Numbered from the stretch's first letter, positions 51,417-63,897 are shown. The stretch: DNA of 64,000 nucleotides from JAJZVS01 sp963708095 (GCA_963708095.1 OY970182.1:3596001-3660000), one strand, 5' to 3'. Numbers and translations: made by a program. The notes: generated by a model not told the origin, from the sequence alone.

Positions 51417-52178
51417 ATGCCCCAGCTGATTGCCGGCAACTGGAAGATGCACATGCTGCGCGCCGAGGCGGTGGCGCTCGCGCAGGCGCTGCGCGCGGGC
51501 GCCGCCGGCGGCACGGCCGATTTGCTGGTCTGCCCGCCCTTCACCGTCCTGTCCGCCGTCGCCGAGGCCCTGGTCGGCAGCGGCATCGCCGTGGGCGGTC
51601 AGGACTGTCACCAGGACGCCCAGGGCGCGCATACCGGCGACATCTCCGCACCGATGCTGCGCGACGCCGGGGCGAGCTGGGTCATCCTCGGCCATTCCGA
51701 GCGCCGGCAGGACCACGGCGAGACCTCCGAGCTCGTGCGCGAGAAGACCCTGGCCGCCTTTGCCGCCGGCCTCACCCCGATCGTCTGCGTCGGCGAGACG
51801 GCCGACCAGCGCGACGGCGGGGGGGAGACCGAGGCGGTGGGCTGGCAGCTCTCCGGCAGCCTGCCCCAGGGCTTTGCCGACGGTCGCGCCAATGGTCCTG
51901 GGGGCGTGCTCGCCTACGAGCCGGTCTGGGCGATCGGCACCGGCAAGACGCCGACGGAGGACGAGGTCGCCGACATGCACGCCTTCATCCGCGCCGAGCT
52001 GGTGCGCCAGTTCGGCGACGCGGGCGCGGCGGTCCGCATCCTGTACGGCGGGTCGGTGAAACCCGCCAATGCGCGCGCGCTGCTGGCGCTGCCGGAAGTG
52101 GGCGGGGCGCTGATCGGGGGGGCGAGCCTGACGGCAGCGGATTTCCTGACGATTGCCGGGGCCGCGATGGGGGGGTAA
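51417..52178 (+). CDS. tpiA: Triosephosphate isomerase
   Basis: A 253-residue glycolytic TIM barrel. Active-site residues: K10 in GNWKM, H93 in LGHSERR and E168 in YEPVWAIGTGK; the phosphate loop GGSVKP and GGASL follow. GGAGG lies seven bases before the ATG. It is divergent from ppiD and followed by secG, 71 bases later, as in many alphaproteobacteria. Confidence 0.96.
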   Translation: MPQLIAGNWKMHMLRAEAVALAQALRAGAAGGTADLLVCPPFTVLSAVAEALVGSGIAVGGQDCHQDAQGAHTGDISAPMLRDAGASWVILGHSERRQDHGETSELVREKTLAAFAAGLTPIVCVGETADQRDGGGETEAVGWQLSGSLPQGFADGRANGPGGVLAYEPVWAIGTGKTPTEDEVADMHAFIRAELVRQFGDAGAAVRILYGGSVKPANARALLALPEVGGALIGGASLTAADFLTIAGAAMGG

Positions 52179-52249
52179 GAGCCTGCGCAATCAGGCCGGG
52201 GCGGGCGCCGCTCCCCCGGCCTTCCCGCGCGCGAGGATGTCCGCCCCCC

Positions 52250-52786
52250 ATGATGGCGATTCTGATGGTGATCCAGGTGTTCGTCGCGATCGCGCTGATC
52301 GGCGTCGTGCTGATCCAGCGCAGCGAGGGCGGCGGCCTCGGCATCGGCAGCTCCCAGGGCATGGGCGCCTTCATGTCCGGCCGCGGCACCGCGAACCTGC
52401 TCACCCGCACCACCGCGATCCTGGCGGCGGTGTTCCTGGGGTTGTCCTTGGCGATGGGGGTGCTCAATCGCGGCGCGTCGACCGCGGGCTCCGGCATTCT
52501 GTCCGGACCGTCGGCGGCCCCGGCCCCCGTGATGCCGACCTCGGGCGCGCCCGCCGGTGCCGCGAGCCCGGCGCCGGTGCCCACGAGCCCCAGCGGCACC
52601 ACGCCGGCGCCCGCCACGTCGGGGAGCACTACGCAGGGTAGCGCCAAGGCCGGCAGCGCCCCGACGGCTCCTGCCACCCCGGCTCCCTCCGCACCGGTCA
52701 CCTCCGCACCAGCCCCCGCCACGTCGGGTACTTCCGCGCCGGCGCAGACGCCGCCCGCGTCTTCCGCCCCCGCGGTTCCGCACTGA
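52250..52786 (+). CDS. secG: Preprotein translocase subunit SecG with extended Ala/Pro/Ser/Thr-rich tail
   Basis: A 178-residue SecG. The two membrane helices and the connecting GGGLGIGSSQGMGAFMSGRG occupy the first ~75 residues, and TRTTAILAAVFLGLSLAMG is the second helix. The remaining ~100 residues are a low-complexity Ala/Pro/Ser/Thr tail. Usual SecG is 75-130 residues, so the tail is unusually long. Two adjacent ATGs (52250 and 52253) are possible starts. It lies in the order tpiA-secG-pyrG. Confidence 0.9.
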   Translation: MMAILMVIQVFVAIALIGVVLIQRSEGGGLGIGSSQGMGAFMSGRGTANLLTRTTAILAAVFLGLSLAMGVLNRGASTAGSGILSGPSAAPAPVMPTSGAPAGAASPAPVPTSPSGTTPAPATSGSTTQGSAKAGSAPTAPATPAPSAPVTSAPAPATSGTSAPAQTPPASSAPAVPH

Positions 52787-53018
52787 CCGTCGCGGCATGT
52801 CCGCGTGGCACCGCGCGACCGGGACAGGCACCGCGCCCTTCCGGCCTGCCCCTGCCGCCGTCGCGGGCTGAGACAGGCATGACCCACGGAAACGACGTCG
52901 CGGCCGGCCGCGACCGGGGGGACGGCTGCGGCCGTGGCGTCCGGCACCGCGGCGGAACCGCCGCCCCGGCGAAACGGAGCTTGCGTCGTCCCGATTCGGC
53001 TTTCTACAACGGCGGCCC

Positions 53019-54650
53019 ATGACCCGGTTCGTGTTCATCACCGGCGGCGTGGTGTCCTCCCTTGGCAAGGGCATCGCCTCGGCGGCGCTCGGCGCGCTGT
53101 TGCAGGCCCGCGGCTACACGGTGCGGCTGCGCAAGCTCGATCCCTATCTGAACGTCGATCCGGGGACCATGAGCCCCTACCAGCACGGCGAGGTGTTCGT
53201 CACCGACGACGGGGCGGAGACCGACCTCGACCTCGGCCACTACGAGCGCTTCACGGGCGTGCACGCCGCCCGCGCCGACAACGCCACCACCGGGCGCATC
53301 TACGCCGACGTGATCGCGCGCGAGCGCCGCGGCGACTATCTCGGCGCCACCGTGCAGGTGATCCCGCACATCACCGACGCCATCAAGGACACCATCGTCG
53401 CCGGCACCGAGGGGCTCGATTTCATGCTGGTGGAGATCGGCGGCACGGTCGGCGATATCGAGAGCCTGCCGTTCCTGGAAGCGATCCGCCAGCTCAGCAA
53501 CGAGCTCGGCCCCGAGCGGTCGATGTTCGTCCACCTGACCCTGGTGCCCTACATCCCCTCGGCCGGCGAGCTGAAGACGAAGCCGACCCAGCATTCGGTG
53601 AAGGAGCTGCTGAACGTCGGCATCCAGCCGCAGATGCTGCTGTGCCGCTGCGATCGCCCGATTCCCGAAGGCGAGCGGCGCAAGATCGCGCTCTTTTGCA
53701 ACGTCCGTCCCGAAGCGGTGATCGCCGCACTGGACGTCGATACGATCTACGCCGTGCCGCTGCGCTACCACGCCGAGGGAATGGACCGCGAAGTGCTGCG
53801 CCACTTCGCCCTGCCGCACGACCGCGCCCCCGACCTCGCGCGCTGGGAGCGCATCGTGGAGATCGTGCGCGCGCCGGAGGGCGAGGTGCGCATCGCCGTG
53901 GTCGGCAAATACACCAACCTGCTCGACAGCTATAAGTCGCTCGCCGAGGCGCTGGTGCATGGCGGCATCGCCAACCGGGTGCGGGTGAAGCTCGACTGGA
54001 TGGACAGCGAGGTGTTCGAGCAGCCGGGCACCGTGCAGCGGCTGGAAGGCGTGCACGGCATCCTGGTCCCCGGCGGCTTCGGCGAGCGCGGCACGCCGGG
54101 CAAGATCGAGGCGGTGCGGTTCGCCCGCGAACGCGCGGTGCCGTTCTTCGGCATCTGCTTCGGCATGCAGATGGCGGTGATCGAGGCGGCGCGGAACCTG
54201 GCCGGCCTGGCGGATGCCTCCTCCACCGAGTTCGGACCCTGCGCGACGCCGGTGGTGGGCCTGCTCACCGAATGGGCGCGCGGCAACGAGATCGAGCGCC
54301 GGCGCGAAGGCGGCGAGCTGGGCGGGACGATGCGGCTCGGCGCCTACCCGGCGGTGCTGGCCGAGGGCAGCCTGGTGCAGGAGATGTACGGCGGCGCAGC
54401 GGTGATCGAGGATCGCCACCGGCACCGCTACGAGGTGAACGTGCACTACCGCGACGTGCTGGAGGCCACCGGCCTGCGCTTCTCCGGCATGTCGCCCGAC
54501 GGGGTGCTGCCGGAGATCGTGGAACTGCCGACCCATCCGTGGTTCGTCGGCGTGCAGTACCACCCGGAACTGAAGTCGAAGCCGTTCGCGCCGCACCCGC
54601 TGTTCGCCGGGTTCATTGCCGCAGCGGTGCGGCAGATGCGGCTGGTGTAG
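53019..54650 (+). CDS. pyrG: CTP synthase
   Basis: A 543-residue enzyme making CTP from UTP, ATP and glutamine. N-terminal synthetase domain (1-270) starts TRFVFITGGVVSSLGKG; the C-terminal class I glutaminase has the nucleophile C380 in GICFGMQ and the His/Glu pair H515/E517 in YHPEL. Length is standard. It follows secG by 232 bases. kdsA/eno, often downstream in relatives, are not present; a family 39 glycosyltransferase follows. Confidence 0.97.
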   Translation: MTRFVFITGGVVSSLGKGIASAALGALLQARGYTVRLRKLDPYLNVDPGTMSPYQHGEVFVTDDGAETDLDLGHYERFTGVHAARADNATTGRIYADVIARERRGDYLGATVQVIPHITDAIKDTIVAGTEGLDFMLVEIGGTVGDIESLPFLEAIRQLSNELGPERSMFVHLTLVPYIPSAGELKTKPTQHSVKELLNVGIQPQMLLCRCDRPIPEGERRKIALFCNVRPEAVIAALDVDTIYAVPLRYHAEGMDREVLRHFALPHDRAPDLARWERIVEIVRAPEGEVRIAVVGKYTNLLDSYKSLAEALVHGGIANRVRVKLDWMDSEVFEQPGTVQRLEGVHGILVPGGFGERGTPGKIEAVRFARERAVPFFGICFGMQMAVIEAARNLAGLADASSTEFGPCATPVVGLLTEWARGNEIERRREGGELGGTMRLGAYPAVLAEGSLVQEMYGGAAVIEDRHRHRYEVNVHYRDVLEATGLRFSGMSPDGVLPEIVELPTHPWFVGVQYHPELKSKPFAPHPLFAGFIAAAVRQMRLV

Positions 54651-54810
54651 CCGCCCGGGTCCGCGCACGAGACGCAACCATGCCGGCTGACGATGCGACC
54701 GCCCCGCAGAGGATCCCCGATCGGGGACGAAACGCCGTCCGGCCGACATCGGCCGCCGTGACCGCGCACACCACTGCCGCCACCGGAAATCCGCCAGGGA
54801 CAGCCATCAC

Positions 54811-56343
54811 ATGAACCTTGCAGCGCCGGCGTGCCGGGACGGGGTGCCCGCCGCCGGCCCGGGCACGAGGACGGAGCCCGGCCTCGCGACGATCCTCACG
54901 CTCCTCGGCGTGTTCGTCGTGATCTGGACATTGTATTTCGCCATCACCGAAGCTCCGGTGGCGATCAAGCACGACATGGCGGAGGCCTACGCCTGGGGCC
55001 GGCAATTCCAGCTCGGCTATAACCAGCACCCGCCGTTCTGGGCCTGGATCTGCGGCCTGTGGTTTCGCGTCTTTCCGCGCACCGAATGGGCCTTCGCGGC
55101 GCTGAGCAGCCTGAACGCGGGGATCGGCCTGTGGGGCGCATGGATGGCGATCGGCGACTTCGCCGCCGGCAGCACGCGCAAGGCGGCCTGGGTGCTGCTG
55201 CTGCTCACGCCGCTCTATACGTTCTACGCCTACAAATATGATGCCAACATCATATTCCTGTCTATCTGGCCGTGGACCCTGCATTATTTCATGAGATCCC
55301 TGCAGGGGCGCGGCGTGCGGGACGCGATCCGGTTCGGCGTGTGCGTCGGGCTCGCCCTGATGTCGAAATACTATGCGCTGATCCTGCTCGCGGGCTGCTT
55401 CCTCGCCGTGCTGCAGCATCCGGCGCGGCGGAGATATTTCGCCTCGGCGTCACCCTATGTCACCGCGGTCGTGGCGGCGGCGATCTTCGTGCCGCACGTC
55501 TGGTGGCTGCTGACCCATCGCGCGCCGCCGCTGCGCTATCTCGACAGCCGGCTGGACTGGCCGTGGCACTGGGTGCTCGACGAGGCGGCGAAAGCCTTCT
55601 TCGGCGTGCTGGGAATGAATCTCGGGGTGGTCCTCGTCGTCGCGCTCGTGCGCCGGACCGCGCGACCCGACGGGCCTGCCGCGGCGGCCCGCGACGGGGG
55701 CGACCCGACCCGGTGCATTCTCGCGACGCTCACCCTGACGCCGCTCGTCCTGACGGTCGCGAGCGGCCTGGCGCTGCGCACCACCGTCACGTCGGAAATG
55801 ATGATCGGAACCTTCCCGCTGGCGCCGCTGCTGGCGATCGAGCTCGCCGGGATGCGGGATACCGGCCGCCTGCTCCGCATCGCCGTCCGGCTGGCCGCCG
55901 TGGTGACGCTCGGCGCCCTGGCAATTGCGCCGGCGTTCGCCTGGTGGCGCACCTATCGGTCACCGGAGGCCATGAAGGGCGTGCCATTCCAGGAGCTGGC
56001 AATCGCGGCGACGCAAATCTGGCACTGGCGGACGTCCCTGCCGCTCGACTACGTCGCGGGAACCGATTGGTATGCCAACGAGGCGGCCTTCTACAGCCCG
56101 GACCGGCCGCACGCCTTCACCGATTTCGACTATTCCGAAAACCTGTGGGTGACGCCGGAAGATATCGCGCAACACGGGCTACTCGCGCTTTGCGTCAGCA
56201 CCGACACCCGCTGTCTGGCCGCCACCGCGCGCTTCGCGACGCCGCAGGCGACACGGACGGAGATATCCGTGGCACATGCGTTCCTGGGCCATGTCGCGAG
56301 ACCGATGCATTTCGTGGTGACGGTCATCCCGCCGCGGCGTTGA
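54811..56343 (+). CDS. Glycosyltransferase family 39 (PMT/ArnT-like) membrane protein
   Basis: A 510-residue integral membrane protein with about ten hydrophobic helices. The GT39-type acidic loop follows the first helix: KHDMAEAYAWGRQFQLGYNQHPP, in which DMAEAY and NQHPP are typical of PMT_2 proteins that transfer sugars from polyprenyl-phosphate carriers. The C-terminal ~120 residues form a soluble periplasmic domain. The sugar and acceptor (lipid A, glycan or protein) are unknown. It stands alone between pyrG and a convergent small gene. Confidence 0.8.
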   Translation: MNLAAPACRDGVPAAGPGTRTEPGLATILTLLGVFVVIWTLYFAITEAPVAIKHDMAEAYAWGRQFQLGYNQHPPFWAWICGLWFRVFPRTEWAFAALSSLNAGIGLWGAWMAIGDFAAGSTRKAAWVLLLLTPLYTFYAYKYDANIIFLSIWPWTLHYFMRSLQGRGVRDAIRFGVCVGLALMSKYYALILLAGCFLAVLQHPARRRYFASASPYVTAVVAAAIFVPHVWWLLTHRAPPLRYLDSRLDWPWHWVLDEAAKAFFGVLGMNLGVVLVVALVRRTARPDGPAAAARDGGDPTRCILATLTLTPLVLTVASGLALRTTVTSEMMIGTFPLAPLLAIELAGMRDTGRLLRIAVRLAAVVTLGALAIAPAFAWWRTYRSPEAMKGVPFQELAIAATQIWHWRTSLPLDYVAGTDWYANEAAFYSPDRPHAFTDFDYSENLWVTPEDIAQHGLLALCVSTDTRCLAATARFATPQATRTEISVAHAFLGHVARPMHFVVTVIPPRR

Positions 56344-56385
56344 GGCCCCGGACCCCCGACGCCGACGCTACGCCGGCGTGCCTGC

Positions 56386-56682
56386 TCAGGCGCGTTCGTG
56401 GAAGATCGGCGGCCCCAGCTCGCTGAAGCGGAACAGGTCGAAGATATGGTGCCCGTCGAAATCGAGCACCCGCAGATCGTCGGTCTGCGCCAGGTCGTCC
56501 TCCACCACGGTGTAATGCCCGCCGTAGCGCCAGCGCACGTGCTCAAGCGGCAGGTCGAAGGCGATGAACTTGCGGATGCCCTTGCCCTTCAGCTTCTCCA
56601 GCAGCGCCGGGTGCAGGGGCGAGGCGAAGGACGTCAGGATCACGATCGGACCGCTGGCGGTCAGCAGCAGGACCGCTTTCAT
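56386..56682 (-). CDS. Conserved hypothetical cytosolic protein (98 aa)
   Basis: A 98-residue soluble protein that I recognise only as a conserved alphaproteobacterial hypothetical. It begins MKAVLLLTASGPIVILTS and continues with KFIAFDLPLEHVRWRYGGHY and ends DLFRFSELGPPIFHERA. AAGGAG lies seven bases before the ATG at 56682, which excludes the longer upstream frame. No function is known. It lies divergent from the phosphotransferase operon. Confidence 0.8.
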   Translation of the reverse strand: MKAVLLLTASGPIVILTSFASPLHPALLEKLKGKGIRKFIAFDLPLEHVRWRYGGHYTVVEDDLAQTDDLRVLDFDGHHIFDLFRFSELGPPIFHERA

Positions 56683-56825
56683 GGCATGCTCCTTTGGCCG
56701 GTTTGCGGCGCAGGATCGCGCGGCAGCCGCAGGCGACGCATTGACCGAGATCAAGCCGGGCGGGCGGCTTGACGTGCCTCGGGCCCGCTTTCACCTTCCG
56801 CGCGGCCCGAGCCGCAGGAGGATGC

Positions 56826-57896
56826 GTGTCCAGAGACCCCCCGGCCGACCTGCGCCCCGCAGCGGACAGCGTCCCGCTCGACTGGACGCGCGTCCGCGCC
56901 CATCTCGCCACACACGGGCTGCGGCTCGACGACGACCCGCCGCCGCGGCAGTTCGCCGGCGGGCTCGCCAACCTCAACTACCTGATCGGGATCGGCGGAA
57001 GCCCCGCCGTGCTGCGGCGCCCGCCGCTGGGCCCGCTACCCCCCGGCAGCCACGACATGGCACGCGAGCACCGGATCCTGAGCCGCCTCGCCGATACGCT
57101 GCCGGTCGCCCCGCGCAGCCTGCACCTCTGCGCCGATACCGGGGTGATCGGCGCACCGTTCCAGATCCTGGAATACCGCCCCGGCCTCGTGATCCGCGCC
57201 ACCTTGCCCGAACCGCTGGCCGGACGGCCCGAAGCCGGCGCGCGGCTGTCGGAGGTGCTGCTGGAGACCCTCGCCGCGATCCATGCCGTCGATACCGCGG
57301 CGATCGGGCTTGACGATCTCGGCCGCCCGCGGGGCTTCCTTGCCCGCGCCGTCGCCGGCTGGCGCAAGCGCGGGCTGGCGGCGCAGGAGGACGGCACCGA
57401 GGCGCTGCACCGCGACATCGGCGCGTGGCTGGAACGCAACGAGCGTCCGGACGGACCACCCGCGCTGCTGCACAATGATTTCAAGCTCGACAACCTGATC
57501 CTTAACCCGCGCGACCTCTCCGCCGTCGCGGTGGTGGACTGGGACCAGGGCACGCGGGGCGATCCGCTGTTCGATCTCGCCACCCTGCTGAGCTACTGGG
57601 TGCATCCTGACGACCCGCCGGCGATGCACGACATGGCGCAGATGCCGGCCGACCAGCCGGGGTTCCTGACGCGCGCGCAGGCGGTCGAGCGCTACGCCGC
57701 GCTGACCGGGCGCGACGTCTCGGACGTCCTGTTCCATCGCGTGCTGGGGATGTACAAGCTGGCGGTGATCTTCCTCCAGCTCGGCCTCCGCTTCCGCACC
57801 GGCGCCACCACCGATCCGCGCTACGCCGCCTTCACCGGCATCGGCAGCGGCATCCTGGACTTCACTCACGAGATCGCCCAAGGACGCGCCTTCTGA
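56826..57896 (+). CDS. Phosphotransferase family protein (APH/ACAD10-like)
   Basis: A 356-residue aminoglycoside-phosphotransferase-fold kinase. The nucleotide loop is FAGGLANLNYLIG (about 46-58), the catalytic loop LLHNDFKLDNLILN (about 217-230) and the metal DWDQGTRGDPLFDLA follow. In bacteria such proteins occur next to acyl-CoA dehydrogenases, matching eukaryotic ACAD10/11 fusions that phosphorylate 4-hydroxy acyl-CoAs; the neighbour here fits that. The GTG at 56826 has AGGAGG just upstream. Its stop overlaps the next ATG by one base (TGATG). Confidence 0.85.
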   Translation: MSRDPPADLRPAADSVPLDWTRVRAHLATHGLRLDDDPPPRQFAGGLANLNYLIGIGGSPAVLRRPPLGPLPPGSHDMAREHRILSRLADTLPVAPRSLHLCADTGVIGAPFQILEYRPGLVIRATLPEPLAGRPEAGARLSEVLLETLAAIHAVDTAAIGLDDLGRPRGFLARAVAGWRKRGLAAQEDGTEALHRDIGAWLERNERPDGPPALLHNDFKLDNLILNPRDLSAVAVVDWDQGTRGDPLFDLATLLSYWVHPDDPPAMHDMAQMPADQPGFLTRAQAVERYAALTGRDVSDVLFHRVLGMYKLAVIFLQLGLRFRTGATTDPRYAAFTGIGSGILDFTHEIAQGRAF

Positions 57897-59062
57897 TGGA
57901 TTTCTCGATCCCGCCGGAGCTGGCCGAGCTGCGCGACCGTACGGCGCAGTTCATCCGCGACCGCATCGTTCCGCTGGAGAGCGACCCGCGCCAGACCCGG
58001 CACGGGCCCACCGACGACTTCCGCCGCGAGCTGAACGCGTTGGCCGCCGCGGCGGGGCTGCTCGCCCCGCATGTCGGCAGCGAATGGGGCGGCCTCGGTC
58101 TGTCGCATGTCGGCAAGGCGCTGGTGTTCGAGGAGGCGGGCTACTCCCTGCTCGGCCCACTGGCGATGAACATCTCCGCGCCGGACGAGGGCAACATGCA
58201 CCTGCTGGAAGCGGTGGCGACGCCGGAGCAGAAAGAACGCTGGCTGCGCCCGCTGGCGCGGGGAGAAATCCGGTCCTGCTTCTGCATGACCGAACCCGCG
58301 CCCGGGGCAGGATCCGATCCCGCCGCGCTCGCCACCACCGCGCAGCGCGACGGCAACCACTGGGTCATCAACGGGACGAAATGGTTCATCACCGGCGCGG
58401 ACGGGGCCGGTTTCGCCATCATCATGGCGCGCGGAGACGACGGCGCCACCATGTTCCTTGCGGATATGAACACGCCGGGGATCGAGGTCGTGCGCGCGAT
58501 GGACAGCCTCGACCAGGGCTTCCCCGGCGGGCACGCCGTGGTACGGTTCGCCGACCTGCGCGTGCCGGCCGGGGACATATTGGGCGAACCGGGCAAGGGC
58601 TTCCGCTACGCCCAGGTGCGGCTGGCGCCGGCGCGGCTGACCCATTGCATGCGCTGGCTCGGCGCGGCCAGGCGCGCGCACGCGATCGCCAGCGCCTATG
58701 CCGCGAAGCGCGAGGTGTTCGGCCAGGTTCTGGGCAGCCATGAAGGCGTGGGCTTCATGCTGGCCGACAACGAGATGGACATCCGGCTGAGCCGCCTCGC
58801 GATCTGGCACACTGCCTGGGTGCTGGACCAGGGCGGACGCGGGGGTACGGAATCCTCGATGGCGAAGGTGGTCTGTTCGGAAGCGATCTGGCGGGTGGCC
58901 GATCGCTGCGTGCAGATCCTGGGCGGCCAGGGCGTCACCGGGGAGACGTTGGTGGAACGCATCTTCCGCGAGGTGCGCGGCTTCCGCATCTACGACGGGC
59001 CATCGGAAGTGCACCGCTGGTCGATCGCGCAGCGGGTGATGAAGCAGGGGCCGAACTGGTGA
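57896..59062 (+). CDS. Acyl-CoA dehydrogenase (ACAD10/11-like)
   Basis: A 388-residue FAD enzyme with the ACAD plan: N-terminal helices to about 125, a beta domain with CFCMTEPAPGAGSDPA and NGTKWFITGA, and C-terminal helices with AKREVFGQVLGSHEGV and CVQILGGQGVTGE. It introduces a double bond, or in the ACAD10/11 branch processes 4-phospho-acyl-CoA. The start overlaps the kinase gene and its stop overlaps the following SDR gene, so the three genes form a tight operon for one pathway, probably 4-hydroxy-acid or branched-acid breakdown (inference). Confidence 0.92.
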   Translation: MDFSIPPELAELRDRTAQFIRDRIVPLESDPRQTRHGPTDDFRRELNALAAAAGLLAPHVGSEWGGLGLSHVGKALVFEEAGYSLLGPLAMNISAPDEGNMHLLEAVATPEQKERWLRPLARGEIRSCFCMTEPAPGAGSDPAALATTAQRDGNHWVINGTKWFITGADGAGFAIIMARGDDGATMFLADMNTPGIEVVRAMDSLDQGFPGGHAVVRFADLRVPAGDILGEPGKGFRYAQVRLAPARLTHCMRWLGAARRAHAIASAYAAKREVFGQVLGSHEGVGFMLADNEMDIRLSRLAIWHTAWVLDQGGRGGTESSMAKVVCSEAIWRVADRCVQILGGQGVTGETLVERIFREVRGFRIYDGPSEVHRWSIAQRVMKQGPNW

Positions 59063-59817
59063 ACCGGGCGCTGTTCGACCTTACCGGCAAGACTGCCATC
59101 GTTACCGGTGCCGGGCGCGGTATCGGGCGGGGGATCGCCGAGGCGCTGGCGTCGTTCGGGGCATTGGTGCTGCTCGCGGGACGCACGCCTGGGACGTTGC
59201 AGGCCGCCGCCGACGCGATCGGCGGGGCTGCCGCCGTGCAGGTGGCGGATGTGGCGAAGGAAGACGACGTGCTGGCGCTGCGCGACGCCGCACTGGCGCG
59301 CTTCGGGCGCATCGACGTGCTGGTGAACAACGCTGGCATCAACCCGATCTGGCACACGATCGAGAAAACGTCGCTCGCCGACTGGCAGGCCATCCTGGAC
59401 GTGAACCTGACCGGGACGTTCCTGTGCTGCAAGTATCTTGGTGCCGCGATGGCCGAACACGGCGCCGGGTCAATCGTCAACATCAGCTCGGTCGCCGGGC
59501 ATGTGGGGCTCACCCGTTCGGCGGCGTATTGCGCTTCGAAAGGCGGCGTGGAGATGCTGACCCGGGCGCTGGCGCTGGATTGGGCGAAGCGCGGCGTGCG
59601 GGTGAACTGCCTCGCGCCCGGCTATGTCGATACCGATCTCACCGCCGGTCTGCTGCACCACGAGACCCTGGGCAAGCCGTTCCTCGACCACACGCCGATG
59701 GGGCGGTTCGGGGAGACGCGCGATATCGTCGGCGCGGCGGTGTTCCTCGCTTCCGACGCGTCGGCCTACGTGACGGGGCAGAGCCTCGTGGTGGACGGCG
59801 GCTGGACCGCGCACTGA
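59059..59817 (+). CDS. SDR family oxidoreductase (third gene of the acyl-CoA dehydrogenase operon)
   Basis: A 252-residue classical SDR starting at GTG (59059), overlapping the upstream stop as GTGA. TGAGRGIG is at 16-23, NNAG 90-93, the catalytic Ser at 143-144, Y157 and K161 (YCASK), and the end is YVTGQSLVVDGGWTAH. It probably oxidises a hydroxyacyl-CoA produced by the two upstream enzymes, or reduces a keto substrate. It ends ten bases before convergent valS. Confidence 0.9.
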   Translation: MNRALFDLTGKTAIVTGAGRGIGRGIAEALASFGALVLLAGRTPGTLQAAADAIGGAAAVQVADVAKEDDVLALRDAALARFGRIDVLVNNAGINPIWHTIEKTSLADWQAILDVNLTGTFLCCKYLGAAMAEHGAGSIVNISSVAGHVGLTRSAAYCASKGGVEMLTRALALDWAKRGVRVNCLAPGYVDTDLTAGLLHHETLGKPFLDHTPMGRFGETRDIVGAAVFLASDASAYVTGQSLVVDGGWTAH

Positions 59818-59827
59818 GGCTTGCAGT

Positions 59828-62530
<2,703 letters not shown>

Positions 62531-62610
62531 TTCTCAATTCGCGCGCGCCGCATAGCACACAAGCGACAACGGTGTCTCCGCGAGGACCACGCGCCCGACC
62601 GCCCGACCCC

Positions 62611-63765
62611 TCACCGGCCGCGGTAGACGTCGGTTTCGAACGCTTCCAGCAACCGGAGCACCGTCGGGTCGCCGAACGGCAGCACCTGGGTCATCAGCAC
62701 GCCCGCCAGGCCGGCGTGCGGATCGAGCCAGTAATAGGTGTTGTTCAGCCCCGCCCAGGCCAGGCTCTCGGCGGAGCGGCCGCCCGGCACCGGCTGCGTG
62801 TTGATCATGAAGCTCAGCCCCCATTTCTTCGCCATTCCGGAGAACGCCTCGAAATCGTTGGAGGCGGCGGGAAGCGTCGTGCGCATCGGCTGCACCTCCA
62901 GCGCGCCGATGTGGTTCCGCCCCATCAGCGCGACCGTCTCTGCCGCCAGCACGCGCACGCCCTCGAGCGCGCCGCCGCCCAGCAGCATGCGCAGGAACCG
63001 CAGGTAATCGCCGGCAGTGGAATAGAGCCCACCGCCGCCGGGGTAGAACTCGCGTACCGGATTGATCTCTGCACGCAACGGCACCAGCGCCCCGTCGCGG
63101 CGTGCGTGCACGGTGGCGAGCCGCGCTTCCATGTCCGGGCGCACCAGGAAGCTCGTGTCCGCCATGCCGAGCGGGTCGCAGATATGGCGGCGGAAACAGG
63201 TTTCGAGGTCGAGACCGCTGGCCGCCTCCACCATCCGCCCCGCCCAGTCGATGTTGATGCCGTATTGCCAGGCGGTGCCGGGATCGAAGGTCAGCGGCAT
63301 GCCGAGGGCAGCGAGCTTGCCAGTGCGCGCGGGCGGGACGTCGCACGCCTGCGCATAGGCGTGCAGGTCGGCGTTCCAGGTGTCGTAGCCGAACCCGGCG
63401 GTGTGCGTCAGCAGGTGCCGCAAGGTGATCGGACCACGCGCCGGGCGCAGCCGTGGCTTTCCGGCCGCATCGAAGCCCTCCAGCACCTGCGGCGCAGCGA
63501 GCCCGGGCACCACTTCGCCCGCCGGCGCATCGAGCGCCAGTTTACCCTGTTCCACGAGCTGCATCGCCGCGGTGGCAGTGATCGCCTTGGTCATGGAGGC
63601 GATGCGGAACACCGTATCCAGGCTCATCGGCGCCCCGTCCGGTAGCGCGCGGCGCCCGTGCGCGGTGTGAAAGAACATGCCGTCCGCGGTGGCCGCCGCG
63701 GCGACCACGCCCGGCACCTCGCCCGCGGCGGTTGTCGCCCGGAGCACGTCGTCGATCCGGTCCAT
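62611..63765 (-). CDS. Serine hydrolase of the beta-lactamase/esterase (EstB-like) family
   Basis: A 384-residue class-C-like serine hydrolase. The nucleophile motif is SMTK (57-60, Ser57/Lys60), the tyrosine region is YGIN (168-171) and the later GGGLYSTAGDYLRF is typical of this family. No signal peptide is visible, so it is probably a cytoplasmic esterase or beta-lactam-unrelated hydrolase and not a resistance enzyme. The ATG at 63765 has a purine-rich GGGGGAAAG upstream. It lies downstream of, and parallel to, nothing co-directional close by; it is divergent from the CidA/LrgA gene. Confidence 0.85.
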   Translation of the reverse strand: MDRIDDVLRATTAAGEVPGVVAAAATADGMFFHTAHGRRALPDGAPMSLDTVFRIASMTKAITATAAMQLVEQGKLALDAPAGEVVPGLAAPQVLEGFDAAGKPRLRPARGPITLRHLLTHTAGFGYDTWNADLHAYAQACDVPPARTGKLAALGMPLTFDPGTAWQYGINIDWAGRMVEAASGLDLETCFRRHICDPLGMADTSFLVRPDMEARLATVHARRDGALVPLRAEINPVREFYPGGGGLYSTAGDYLRFLRMLLGGGALEGVRVLAAETVALMGRNHIGALEVQPMRTTLPAASNDFEAFSGMAKKWGLSFMINTQPVPGGRSAESLAWAGLNNTYYWLDPHAGLAGVLMTQVLPFGDPTVLRLLEAFETDVYRGR

Positions 63766-63897
63766 GCGTATCTTTCCCCCTGCTGCGTCCTGGCGGCCAT
63801 GATAGGCCGGCACCGATGGATGGCGAAGGCGCCGCGCATGGACACCCCGCCGGCGCTCCCCATCCTAACGGGATATCCATCCGCGGAGCCCGTCCCC

